The position numbers were made by a program, and so were the translations under genes. Shown one piece after another: positions 1 to 12,720 of a stretch of 64,000 nucleotides of DNA. The notes under the pieces are model-generated. The model saw only the letters and a list, made by a program, of their open reading frames with translations, had not been told where the DNA came from and ran no database searches. The stretch's first letter is position 1. Each line of letters starts with the position of its first letter. The stretch lies in assembly GCA_012932865.1 (NCBI GenBank), contig SAXG01000017.1:248001-312000 (forward strand), given 5' to 3'. This stretch comes from Amylostereum areolatum. Lineage: Eukaryota > Basidiomycota > Agaricomycetes > Russulales > Stereaceae.

Positions 1-181
1 CCTCCACATTCTTTACCCCCGTTCCCACCCACGCCTTTCGTTCGTTCTCCTCCTCCTCCCACTCCTCAGCTCTCAGTACGTGTCCCTTTTTTCCTCGCCC
101 GCTTTCGCGCGACGTAGCGCGCGTCGTCTTCTTCACTCTGCTTGAACCCCATTTGACACGTTTCGCGTAGACTCCTCAAAA

Positions 182-1435
182 ATGTCTTCCACCAAACTTG
201 AAGACGGCCGTGAAGGCAAGCGCATCGAGAACTACACAGCCTTCTGGCAGAAGGACACGAGCAAAGAGGCTGACGTCGATAACAAGAACCGCGTCGACAA
301 CTACACCGACGTTGTCAACGGTTCGTCCTTCACCTCCGCAGTTAATGTATTTCTCTCTCAATTCCCTCTTAGGTTACTACGACGGTGCTACCCAGCTCTA
401 CGAGTATGGCTGGGCGCAATCCTTCCACTTTTCGCGGTTCTACAAGGGCGAGGCTTTCCATGCGTCGCTTGCTCGTCACGAGCACTACCTTGCCTCCCAA
501 ATGGTCCTCCGCCCCGGAATGCGCGTCCTCGACGTTGGTTGTGGTGTTGGTGGCCCCGCACGCGAGATTGCTCGCTTCGCCGACGTGAACATTGTTGGCC
601 TGAACAACAACGACTTCCAGATCGGTCGCGCGCGTAAATATACTAAGGAGGCTGGCCTTGAGAACCAAGTCCAGTTCGTCAAGGGTGATTTCATGAAACT
701 CGCCGAGCAGTTTGGCGACAACTCGTTTGATGCAGGTGTGCTGTCTCCTTTTGATGCTTTTGAGCACGGCCTAATATCTGTCCCAGTGTACGCTATCGAG
801 GCCACTGTGCATGCGCCCACATGGGAGGGTGTCTATGGCGAAATCAAAAGGATCCTCAAGCCAGGAGGAGTGGTAAGTCGTCCACCGTCGATGTTGGAAT
901 ACCCACTCATTGCTGTTTGTAGTTTGGCGTGTACGAGTGGTGTATGACCGACGCGTGGGACCCCTCGATTCCCTCTCATAAGGCCCTTGCCCACGAGATC
1001 GAACTTGGCAACGGTATCCCCGAGATGCGTCCTCTAGCTCTCGCGCGGCAGGCTCTCAAGAACGTAGGCTTCGAGATCGAGCACGAGGAAGATCTTGCAG
1101 AGCGACCTGATGAGGTGCCGTGGTACTACCCTCTCGAGGGTGACATTCGCAAGGCCCAGACTGCGTGGGATTACATCACTGTTTGGCGTATGAGCTGGAG
1201 TGGCAAGCTCGTCAGCCACAATTTCATGCGCGTCGCGGAGTTCCTTGGCCTGCTTCCGAAGGGTACTTATGAAGTCGGTGACGCGTTGAAAGTCGCCGGT
1301 GACGCGTTGGTCAAAGGCGGGCAGACGAAGGTGAACATCCTTATACTTTTCTAAATACATTCCCTTGCTGATCACGTTGTGCAGCTCTTCACGCCGATGT
1401 ACCTCGTTATCTCACGCAAGCCCAAAGAGAACTAA
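182..1435 (+). CDS. ERG6: Sterol 24-C-methyltransferase
   Basis: Transfers a methyl group from S-adenosylmethionine to C-24 of the sterol side chain (zymosterol to fecosterol) in ergosterol synthesis at the ER and lipid droplets. Five exons (182-320, 373-735, 787-872, 923-1330, 1385-1435) join in phase to 348 residues, close to the usual family length of about 350-380. The SAM-binding motif [10 protein letters not shown] is in exon 2, preceded by the aromatic sterol-binding stretch [21 protein letters not shown] and LKPGG follow, and the sterol methyltransferase C-terminal domain fills exons 4-5. The ATG at 182 gives the usual short hydrophilic N-terminus. The first 181 bases are pyrimidine-rich leader and promoter. 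Convergent with RAD52. Confidence 0.96.
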
Positions 1436-2047
1436 TCTACAAGGGCTTGTTTCATACATCCATTCACTGCACATTCCTTCTATACGGTACATTCTCATAA
1501 ATAATTAGGCTATACCCGCTGAAAGCAATCGCACATCTTTCTGCACCGGACTTTTTTTGTTGACGTCAAATGTGAATGTCAATCTGCATCATGGTTTGCA
1601 TGGGCAGTACTAAGTATCTTCTGTTCGAAGTCGGGATATAAGATAGACGGCCCGTGTGCAAATGTTTTGGCATAGTGTTACAGTACATATCGGAAAGGCT
1701 ACAGTATTGAAATGGAATGGACAGCGGAACGTATGCGGTGACATAGACAACGATATGGTTATAGAGCATGATGAATCCTCCGGAGTTCCAACAGAATGGT
1801 CCTTGAACGACGAACGAGCATATACAGATGCGAATAGCGGCATGACCAGAAATACCCTATCATCTCCTGACCCTCTTCGCATCGGTACCCACGCCTATGT
1901 CGAGGTTGCCCAAGGGTTCCCTACGTCCAGTGTTCACGGGCGGCTGAGCGAGCCCCATTCCCTGGCCGTGGAACGGGCGCCTCGTTTGCCTGTGCGAAAT
2001 CAAAGGGTGCGTTGAATACGTCAGCCTCACTCTAAATGGAAAAGCTC
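1436..2047. other. Convergent intergenic spacer between ERG6 and RAD52
   Basis: Holds the 3' ends of two genes that face each other. An AT-rich AATAA-like stretch near 1498-1508 could be the ERG6 polyadenylation region. A 119-codon open frame on the plus strand (1656-2015) has no recognisable motif and sits where the RAD52 3' untranslated region should be. I see no supported gene. Confidence 0.5.
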
Positions 2048-3586
2048 TCACATTGAACCCTCCGCGGGGCGTTTCACACCAACAACCGAAGACGATGCTC
2101 CAGACGGAGCGGTGTACCGTTGGGCAGATTGCCCAGGAAGTGGGGGGTCTGGACGGTTAGTCTGAACACGGCGTACGACTCTGGTCAGATTGTGGATAAT
2201 TGTGAGTAAAGTCATTGGACATACTATGCTGGAGCCCGCTGGGAAGCGGAAACCACCGGCGGACGGACTGGAGGTGAGCGCCCCAGACGAAGACTGGCCA
2301 CTACTTGTGGACGTTTTGCAATTTGACGAACCAGCTTGTGGAGGTGCAGGCGCAGGTACCGGGTCTTCTGCGTTTTCCTCTTCAAAGGCTGCGAATAACG
2401 CGTCGTCATCCGAATTGAAGAAAGAATCAATGGTGTCGAGTTCTGCCTCCGTCTTGGGTGGTGCAGGGGGCGGCGTAGGTGCTCGTTGGGGAACGGGTGG
2501 AGGAGCAAAAGAGACCTTACGGTCGGCCTGTGGAGGAGGGGCAAACCGTGGAGGTGCTGGTTTTTGTGCTGGAGTAGGGACAGAGGCTGAAGAGGATGGG
2601 AGGGGACGATTCATGGGAGCCTTGTTCTGACCATTGGAAAACGTTGGCGTTTGGAGAGGGGTGTTCAGTCCATTTTTGAAGCTGGAAGTCGAGGGATTCG
2701 CAAGTGAAGGGGTTTGAGGAGCCTTCCCTTTGAAGTTTACTTGTGGAGGTTGAGCTGGTGGAGGCATACTAGCTCGGACGTGAGGAGGGATTGACGATAT
2801 GGGCTTGACGTCTTGATTAGATGTCCCGGAAGGGGCAGTGGCGACAGAAGTTGAAGAGATGGAATTCTCTATATCAGCGCGGCGGTACAAGTCCGAGCTA
2901 TCGAACTTTTGCTACAAAAAATAGCATGACGTTCGTCAAAGGTAGACTATATGCGCGCGAAAAGAGATACTTACAGGTGGTGCTTTAATCTTGACAATTT
3001 CCTGGGTAAACTGCTTCTCGTAGAGGCAGAGGCCCAGCAGGTTGCCGAAGTTGCGCAATGCTCGTTTGACACCGTCAGTGACAGCCTCCTTCTTCGCCTA
3101 TGTGACCCTCGTTAACTGCGCCAAGTTTCTAGAGGATGGGCAATAGCAGCACACCTTGTCCAAAGCAGCGCCCTTGCTCTTCAGGTTATCTCCAGTTCCG
3201 TACCCTACATCCTCGTGAAACGTCCCGTCTCTCAACGTTATCTTTATCATCGCCGTCACCCCCACTGAGTATCGCCTCGTATCTTCCGAGAAATCACAGA
3301 AATCCGTTTCCATCTTCACGATGCTAGAGCTCCAGCCGTTGTACCCAAAGACATCGTTGGCGAGCCTGATGATCTGCCATCCTTCTACGTAGGTCAATTT
3401 GGGTCCGCCACCAGGTGAAGGCCTTTGGGAAACGTATTCAGGACCTAGACGTCGATTTAGCTTGGCCTGTACCGATGCAGTTTTATTGAGTTCGAGTTCA
3501 GATATGTCGGGCTTCACATCAAAGAGTGATTCGTCAAGAAAGGCGCTAGGCGTGCCAGTGCTGGATGTTTGGGGAGTCGAGAACAT
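2048..3586 (-). CDS. RAD52: Rad52 recombination mediator
   Basis: Single-strand annealing and Rad51-loading protein of homologous recombination. Exon 1 (3155-3586) starts MFSTPQ and carries the conserved Rad52/22 fold: LNRRLGPEYVSQR, then YVEGWQIIRLANDVFGYNGW, then GVTAMIKITLRDGTFHEDVG and the GYG..N.KSKG.A motif. Exon 2 (2975-3097) continues with EAVTDGVKRALRNFGNLLG. Exon 3 (from 2911) is a long Pro/Ser/Gln-rich tail, as expected for the Rad51/RPA-binding half. Without further splicing the protein has 472 residues. The in-frame ATG farther upstream (3874) is not used because it adds no family sequence. A GT..AG segment of 44 nt at 2181-2224 leaves the last about 45 residues uncertain. Confidence 0.93.
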
Positions 3587-5071
3587 GGCGGACAACACCG
3601 CCGCCCTGATATAACCAGGAAGTGGGAAAGCAAAGAAAGATGGTTCCAGAGAGTGAGGATGAGTCAAGAAAAGGAGGGGCGGTAATACAAGAGGTGGACG
3701 GCAACAGGCAAGTGTGGGTGAACCGTACAAGTGACAATCGGGTTTGACTACAATAACTTCCCCACGCCACTCAGCGCGGCAGTCATGTGCTGGCCTGACT
3801 CGCACAACGTGATGAGAATCCCCGCGAACGCAACAAGTCAACAAATGGCACCCGGCGAGGGCAACTCGATACACCAGAAACCATCCCCGTGGATCATGAA
3901 CTCCCCATTGCTGAGAACCAAAGGAACACGCAAGTACCTAGATACCAATGTCCAAGTCACTCCATTTCCTTACACCTTAACATCATCCATAAATTCTAAT
4001 AGAGCTGGCATACTAGTGTATACATAAACTATGGAAGTCTGAGTACACTCCAGGTACACTCATTTCTGTGGAAGGCTGTCTCGCGTCAACCTCCCACCCA
4101 AGTGTATCCATCATCTCTTTTGGAAATGCCTACATGCACCGCCTTATCTCTCCGTGAAACCAACCACGCAGTTTGGGGGATTGCCATCGGGACCGAACCT
4201 GAGCCCGGGTACTTACCTACTTATCGCACACCCTATTGACCCTAGGTCACTAAGAGTGATGGATGTAGACTGGAGAAAGCGGGTAGCGTCAATGGCTATT
4301 ACGAATCCCACCAGGATACTCTGCTTACTGGTACTGACCGGGAAGAAGAGTCTCATGGCCGTCAGAAAGTCTCCTCACACACCTGGTATATTATGGGCAT
4401 CTTGGACTGACCTAACGGCAGTCAATGGCTTAGGCACCACTCGGGGGTGTGCCGTAGTCGTGCACGAGGCTCCCGAGCGACGTTGTCCCTAAGCCTCAGC
4501 ACGTTCCTCTTTCGCCATTGTGGGAACCTCAGGCTGTCCCGAGGACGATAACTGTCACCAAAGATGTTGCTGATGGTAGTTGAGAGCTCACCGCCAGCTG
4601 GTTCCTGTGTGAGAGCACTGCTGTTGTCGGCACACCCAAGCAAGGATTACGACCAGTCAAAGAATACTTCGACTCTATTAGGCCCCGTACGACGACGTTG
4701 CACATTGACAAGGTACTCGAGTCCCAACCCACACAAGACAATCGTGTCGCGGAGACAAAAGGGATACTTACCCACGTAGTAAATTCGACAGTCGACTGCC
4801 TTGACAACGACAAGGATCGTCATGGCGAGCGTGTTCGCGACGAGCAGGAAGGATGATGAGAGCCTATGAGAGCCTTGAGAAGGAGAGACAGGGCCCCATG
4901 GGCCGGCCCGGTTCGATACATAATGGGTCCGGGCGCCATGCGTACCGCGTTCTGAAGCAAGCCTTTTGTTCTGCTCTGACGGTCTCTGCCCAGCCTCCGC
5001 CTTGTCCTTGTCTCGCCTCTCTGCTCCCTCTATCTCATCCCTTTCTCTCTTACCACCACCTTCTCTTCCCT
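3587..5071. other. Divergent intergenic region between RAD52 and the MAP kinase
   Basis: About 1.5 kb holding both promoters. Just upstream of the kinase the plus strand is strongly pyrimidine-rich (about 4980-5070), a common feature near basidiomycete transcription starts. On the minus strand at 4422-4813 there are short open frames with a good donor-like GTAAGT, but I could not assemble a gene from them. No repeats or mobile element seen. Confidence 0.45.
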
Positions 5072-6648
<1,577 letters not shown>

Positions 6649-7286
6649 TTCTCTCGGGTGGATTTTTCCTGCCTCGCTGCGCACTGAGTCTCCGACGTTT
6701 ACTTTGCGACGGTCATCTATATGTGGCTAGATCGAAAGTGTGTCGCTGCTTTGTTTGGGTTGTTCTTGCATATATACCTGGTGTCCTGGTGTCCGGGAGC
6801 ACCATTGATGAACTCGGTTTCGTTCTGTAAACGCTGGCTATGAAACAAGTGTACTTGTAGAGCACCATCATGCAATCACGCAACTTCAAAATGCTTGCCT
6901 TGGAGAGAGAGCTGACGCTGAGCCTTGCTATGAGACCGTGATGATGAGCGTTATGTAACGTTCTTACTTCAACTTACTGATGTCGGCCGGAAGTCGACGT
7001 GAACGGTGAGATCGGGCGGGGACCGTGGGAATCCTTGGAAATCACTGGCAGAAGGCGCGCCGCTGTCATCCGCGTCGTCCTCGCGTCCTCGCACATCGTC
7101 CTCCGAGCCCACCACTCGCTCTCCCGCCCTTATTTTCATTTTCCTCGCTCTCGCTGTACCATCTCTTGTCTACGCACGTCCGATCTCTAGCATCTCTTCG
7201 GTTTTTGTCCGTTTTTTTCCTTTCTGATGACTCAGCGCACAACTCACACTTTCTCCCCTCCTAGTCCATACAGCTCAACAGTGATC
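6649..7286. other. Intergenic region and promoter of the G3BP-like gene
   Basis: Contains the kinase 3' region and, at about 7120-7260, a long C/T-rich tract that probably leads into the transcription start of the next gene. No gene, RNA or repeat seen. Confidence 0.5.
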
Positions 7287-8871
7287 ATGAACTCCAACGC
7301 CTCCTCCGATTCCCCCCACACTGTCGTTCCTTCTGAAGTTGGATGGCAGTTTGTTCCTCAGTATTATACCTTCGTCAACAAGCAGCCAAATCGACTGCAC
7401 TGTTTTTACACCAAATCTTCCACTTTCATCCATGGCACCGAGGGCGAGGACGGAAAGCCATGTTTTGGACAGCAGGTATGCCCTAGTGTCCTCCTTCTTG
7501 ACTGTTGTCTAACGTCGTCGTAGGAAATCCACAGCAAAATCACGTCGATCGGGTTTGAGGACTGTAAGGTCTTCATCCACTCCGTCGACGCCCAGTCCTC
7601 TGCAAACGGCGGCATCATCATCCAGGTTATAGGTGAAATGTCTAACCGCGGAGAACCCTGGCGCAAGTTTGTTCAGACCTTCTTCCTTGCTGAGCAACCC
7701 AACGGCTATTTCGTCCTTAACGACATCTTCCGGTTCCTCAAGGAAGAGACTGTGGAGGAGGATTCCGATGCCGACCCCGCCACGGAGACCGCCCGTCCTG
7801 CCTCTGAGACTACATCCACCCCTTCGTCCCCCGCTCCTGCTCCTGCTCCTGCTCCTACTGTCGACGTCGTCCCCATCGAACCAGAGGAAGCGACGCCTGC
7901 TACCCCACCTTCCGCTCCGGAGCCTGTTCCGGAGCCCGTGGAGGAACTCGTTGCCCCACCCAGTCCTACTGAGGAGGTAGCCCCCGTCACCGAGACTAAT
8001 GGACACGCAGAGCCCGAAAAGGAGGATGCGCCCGAACCCGTGTCACCTGCAGAAAACCAGGCGACGCCTGCTCCTCCACCTGCTGCCGAGCCTCCCGCCC
8101 CTCCTCCCGCTCCTGTCACGCCTGTGCCAGCTGCTTCTCCCGCCCCTCCTACCGCTCCCCCTGCACAGCCTGCACCTGTGGCGACTCCGGCGCCCGCACC
8201 TGTCCCCTCTGCTCCCAAAACGTGGGCCAACCTCGCCGCGGCCAATTCGAAGAAGTGGGGGTCTGCCGTCGCGCAGGAGTCTCGTGGGACGAGTGAAGCA
8301 CCTGCCCCGAGCTCGTCAACTCCGGGAAGCGGCGCACAGACTCCGACCCACCCTGGTCCTGGTCCCGGTCCCGGTCCTGCTACTCGTCCCCGCGAGCTCT
8401 CCCCCGCTTACACGGCCGCTCAAGGTATTCAGAATCCCCAATGTTTTGCCAAGGTGCGCTTCTCCGTTCGCTTCACGACGAACCCCATCTGATTTATCTT
8501 GTGCGGTGCAGAGCGTGCAGGAGAACGTCTCAGAGGCAGCCCTACGGCACACTCTGACCTCGCGTTTCGGGCCGATCAAGGAGCTCGAGATCGTCCGAAG
8601 CAAGGCATGCGCGTTCTTGGAGTTCGTCACCGTCGATGCCGCCAAGCGCGCAATCATCGCTTCCCTTCCTCCCCGGGAGGGTGGCGAGGGGGGCATTCGC
8701 GTCGACGTGGGCGACGGCCAGACCATGCTCATTCGTATTGAGATCCGCAAGGAGCGCGGAGAACGCCCTGTCAGTAGACCCCGCGGTGGCCCTCCCATGA
8801 ATGGCGGCGACCGTGGTAGCTTCCGTGGACGCGGTGGTCCTGGACGTGGAAGGGGTATCGGGGCAAAATAA
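7287..8871 (+). CDS. G3BP-like stress-granule protein (NTF2 + RRM + RGG)
   Basis: Cytoplasmic RNA-binding protein of the G3BP/Bre5 type; family members scaffold stress granules and partner the deubiquitinase Ubp3/USP10. Three exons (7287-7475, 7524-8453, 8512-8871) give 492 residues. The NTF2-like domain (about residues 15-135) includes FVPQYYTFVNKQPNRL near its start and FVQTFFLAEQ..GYFVLNDIFRFL at its end. A long acidic then Pro/Ala-rich linker follows, with KTWANLAA before the RNA-binding part. The RRM (from ILQNP-like QNPQCFAK into exon 3) shows LRHTLTSRFG and ACAFLEFVTVDAAKRAI. It ends in an RGG/GRG-rich tail. The ATG at 7287 was preferred to the in-frame 7227 because the latter adds only low-complexity residues. 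Confidence 0.9.
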
Positions 8872-10203
8872 GGCAGGAGGGTCAGGTCATCTTAGCAGTT
8901 TAATCAGGGTTTGTTGCGGGCTCGCGGGTGGTACGTCTTGTATCGTCAGTGTGGTATCAAAAAAATCAAAAACTTTATTTCTTGCTCCCAAGATATGCGG
9001 CGGCGTCGACCTTATAGGAGTCGTGCAAGCTCTGCATGCACCGCAGCGGTTGCTTTGACTTGAGTTACCTATCTTCTCTCCAACCAGTGTCTGACAGAGG
9101 GCCTCAAAGAATTGATCTCAATTGCTAGCATTCTTTTTTACGTCTTTCCGGGTAGCATCCGTCGGGATATAGGACCGGAGCCTGAGGTACGTATCTTCTG
9201 TCCACAGAGATATTACGTTGACTTGGACAACAGACACCATATTGGGACACCTGGAATAGCGTTGAGCACAAAGCAATTATACGTGCCTTGTATGTTCCTG
9301 CGCTTTCTCGACGGCGACGTTTCTCTGAGACATTTGACGGGCTGAAGGAATCAGTAGAGACACTAATCCTGACTCTCTTCCAGCTGGAATAATTCCAACC
9401 GCCATGCACTTACGTCCTGAGGGAAGGGAGAGATATTGTCACTCGACGACGCGTGTTCTCGTGCAGATTTCTCGTGGAAATCCAAGGCTCGGGCATCAAA
9501 ATCCTATCATACGGACCCAGGTTTGTGTAGGGAAGACGAGGAATAAACCATAGAACGAACCCTTGAGCGGCAACTGACGTCTGCCATGTCTGCCATGGTG
9601 TTGTTCTCCATTTGCGTATGCTTTCACTGACAGATCATGCGTGGTGTAGGCATTTGAGAACACCACCTGTGAATCACAGTGAAGACACTTCAATTTGCTT
9701 CTCTTTCGGTGCTGATTCGTCCTTATTCTTTTTTCGCGTGCTCCTAGGGTGTCAGATACAGGAATAAAGACAATTTGCAAGCGGGAATCTTCCGAGAGCG
9801 CCAGACGCCCGTCACTGCCTCGTTGACGGAGTTGGGTACCTTGGTGGTTTTGCCAACTTGTATCGATGGGCCACCCAGGCTGTGGTCACTTCCCCCTCCC
9901 CCTCCCCACCTTGTCCTCCTCTATACAGATTAAAACTCGCTTCCATTCGTCGGAGCTCCATCCTCTCTCTTTATGGTCGCGGTCGGAGAAGACGTCCTGA
10001 TGTGCGGTCCAGTGCCGCCTAGCGCTTCAAAGCGTGCCGTCAGGCTTATTGTGAGAGCTTATACGGATGGCCTCCCAACTTTTCGTGAAGCAGTCCGGGC
10101 GCAACTGTGGATTGTTCGCGAGTGGATCGAAGGTGTTTAAAAGGCCAGATGTCTTCCTGGATTCTCACCTTGTTCACGAATCGTTCTTCGCCCACGCTAC
10201 GCC
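8872..10203. other. Intergenic region without a supported gene
   Basis: About 1.3 kb. Small open frames (for example minus 9496-9780) show no family motif or convincing splice pattern. An A/T-rich element near 9927-9935 and a CCCCCTCCCCCTCCCC run at 9891-9907 may belong to the promoter of the Ser-rich ORF at 10204. Confidence 0.45.
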
Positions 10204-10860
10204 ATGTCCAACTTCAACGACCCCTCCCCCACGTCCTCCATGTCAGGAAGCTCTACAAGTAGCTGGTACCCCGGGACATCTGGCACCCAGCCCATACCAA
10301 TTCCCAGGCCAACCCTTCCCTCTCAGATGATGTCGTCCGGCGGACAATACAGTAGCCCTGGCCCTTTTCTTTATGAGACCGGTCCACCAGGGATGTCGAC
10401 GAGCAACGACAGTCGCATGCGATCAAATTTAAACGCCACGTTCTATAATGGCAGTAGCAGCAGCAGCACTCCAATCTCTATCTCGCCCATGTCCGGCCAC
10501 TACGTCGTCGGCACCATGGATCTTGAGGATGTCAAAGATCAATGTGATGCCGCGGACGTGCCGTCCTCTCCGTTGACTCGATATAACCAAGTCAAACACT
10601 CCCCGACCCCTCGTGAAGATGCTCATGACAGTTCCGCTTGGAATGGCGTATCCTCTGCCACTTTCCACTCTTCGTCGTCTTCCGGAGGACAGTACAGTTC
10701 TCAAGGCGGAGCTGTGACCGTTATGAACGCTCCTCCGTCTGTATCCCTGCAAAACGACGCCGCCAGCGCTGACAGCCGCCTTATTCATGGCTCTGGATTC
10801 GTGCTGCCCTCTGATACCCAAGTGCAAGGAGGTCGAGTTCACCCTCGCCGAACCTCCTAG
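10204..10860 (+). CDS. Ser/Gly/Pro-rich hypothetical protein
   Basis: Single open frame of 218 codons starting MSNFNDPSPT. It is rich in Ser, Thr, Gly, Gln and Pro throughout with runs such as NGSSSSSTPIS and HSSSSSGGQYSSQ; no membrane segment, signal peptide or known domain is visible. Composition resembles disordered regions of fungal regulators. A second frame continues for about 25 codons beyond the stop (EVEFTLAEPPRLSAPS), so an unrecognised intron near 10825 could extend the product. I do not know its function. Confidence 0.4.
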   Translation: MSNFNDPSPTSSMSGSSTSSWYPGTSGTQPIPIPRPTLPSQMMSSGGQYSSPGPFLYETGPPGMSTSNDSRMRSNLNATFYNGSSSSSTPISISPMSGHYVVGTMDLEDVKDQCDAADVPSSPLTRYNQVKHSPTPREDAHDSSAWNGVSSATFHSSSSSGGQYSSQGGAVTVMNAPPSVSLQNDAASADSRLIHGSGFVLPSDTQVQGGRVHPRRTS

Positions 10861-11638
10861 GCTGTCAGCCCCTTCACATGGTATGATCGTGGACAATGGT
10901 CAGTTTCTCGGACATGCTGCTGCACATATTGTTTACCATCTCTCACTACAGGTCAACGTGTCTAGTTTTTCGCCCGGTAATAAGTAATGATCGTTTAGCG
11001 CTGCAGTATAATCGTCTAGCTCTTCTTTGTATGTTTCCTTTTCTTGCACTCTTGGTCGACCACGTCCTGTTGTTAGCTCTCGTCGCCGAATATTGATTTT
11101 GTTCTGATATACTTCCGTGGTCGGTGTACGTGTGTCCACTCATACATAAGGCTTCCAACGATACGATGATATCCATGCTCAGGAAGGGGCATTCAAGTTA
11201 AGTGCGGGTGAAGTGTTTCTCACGCATGCTTGTGCAGGGACTGGATAACATGGGTATCAACGCGCCGCGGAGCAAGGTGCGCACCGCTACGGGCTCCGTG
11301 AAATCCGCGTGAAATTACAAAGCCGGGTACAAGACAGGTACAAGACAGAGAGAGGTATGTGATACAAGAAGACAATGATTATACCTGTTCGGAGGAGAAG
11401 TCGAAGGTGGAGATAAGGGGGAGACAGGGAGGGAGCGAGTTTGACAGAGTAGGGTGAACGCAGATACAGTACAGGAACTGACGATGACGAGGGAACGAAG
11501 CGAGGCTCGAGGGTGCAGCAGAGTAATCGTACAACAATTTTATATACTACATGGTAAAAGGGAGGTGATCTGGAGAAAGTGTGTATAAAGATCGACATGG
11601 GGATTCGAAAGAGGGAAAGATACGAAACTGAGAAAGAA
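10861..11638. other. Intergenic region
   Basis: 3' flank of the Ser-rich ORF and 3' flank of the minus-strand small gene. Contains A/G-rich low-complexity sequence at 11340-11480. A 103-codon minus-strand frame (11287-11598) is hydrophobic and Cys/Tyr/Pro-rich without motifs; not supported as a gene. Confidence 0.4.
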
Positions 11639-12304
11639 TCAAAGACGCTCTACGATGGTCATCACACCGGGTATACCCTGGGCTTGACGGAGAGCCATGG
11701 GGCGACGTGGATCAGTAACACCACTAATTGCAGGATGTGCCGAGTACTTGATCTACGGGCACAAATGCGCCAGTCAATGGAATCGCCACGCGCGAAACTC
11801 GCGTACTCACGCTAACACGATAGGTTCCATTCTTCGGACGAATGCTCAAATTCCAGCTGCGATGAAGGATTGTCAGCGCATCAGCCTTGGGTGGAACGAG
11901 GGCGAGACGTACGTCTCGTCAACCAACGAATCGGCTCCGTAGGTTCTCGCATGCTCCAATAACGCGGTGCGAGAGGCTCGCAGCAAGATAGCGGGCTCGA
12001 CGGCATCCGCGCAGATGAAGTGCTCGACATGGGCAAGGGGTTGCTCTGCTCTTTCGATGCCCGGTTTTCCCAGAAAGGTTGGATGTGTGAGCGGGTCGGG
12101 ACCGGAGGACGAGACGATGACGGTCTGAGATGGAGAACGAAGCTTCACAAGCATGTGTGCAATGTCTGGAAAGCCGAGTTTCCTGGGAGTGATAGGGAGA
12201 GACGCCGAGCGGGGCGGTGAAGCTGCAGCAGGAAGCATGGGAGAGTTGGGGAGGGAGGTCGAAGGCATTGTTGAGAGGAAAGTCGAAGGAGTTACGAGGG
12301 CCAT
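11639..12304 (-). CDS. Small conserved fungal protein of unknown function, three exons
   Basis: Exons 11913-12304, 11811-11856 and 11639-11752 join in phase (introns of 56 and 58 nt) to 183 residues. The first half is Ser/Pro-rich; the folded half reads ALLEHARTYGADSLVDETW, then SIRPKNGTYRVSIKYSAHPA and DPRRPMAL. The spliced sequence restores a Trp right after VDET and a clean strand-like GTYRVSIKYSA segment, which supports the model. The LGA-N-alpha-type core loosely recalls YbjQ-like small proteins, but that is only a resemblance. No signal peptide. It shares a 416-bp divergent promoter with MAK5. Confidence 0.72.
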
Positions 12305-12720
12305 GCAGAGGGGTTAAAAGCGGGGGTGGAGATGTGCACTAGCGGAGGAGAGGGGGCATAAATAAGGGAGATTCAGAAGCGTGGTGGAGGCGTGAAATGG
12401 GAGCTGCCGCGTTCAGGCTGGCAGCTCGCAAAGTTCCCGGTCTCGGCCCCGTGTCCACGTATGCACCAACGTTTCTTCGTGATATCTCTTCATGTCTCCA
12501 AGATTCGTAGATCAAGATACGGGTGTTTTGAGTGATGCGCCTGCAGGTATAACATGTACACAGTCTCGAGTCCGTCGAAGACGACTGCGTCGACTGTGAA
12601 GTTTGAACCGAGGAGACCACTTGACGTCGGCCCGGCCCGTTCATCCTGTCGGGAGGCCGCAGGCACGCCTTCAAGTTCTTGGCTTTCTTTTGCACCTCTA
12701 CATCTCACAAGCAGCTGCCC
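12305..12720. other. Divergent promoter between the small conserved gene and MAK5
   Basis: Short shared upstream region of 416 bp. A TAAATAAGG-like A/T element lies near 12359-12367 on the minus-gene side. Nothing else stands out. Confidence 0.4.

Noticed and set aside
1561..1568. TGACGTCA palindrome (CRE-like)
   Set aside because: Lies in a convergent 3' spacer, not in a promoter; an eight-base match by chance is expected in 64 kb.
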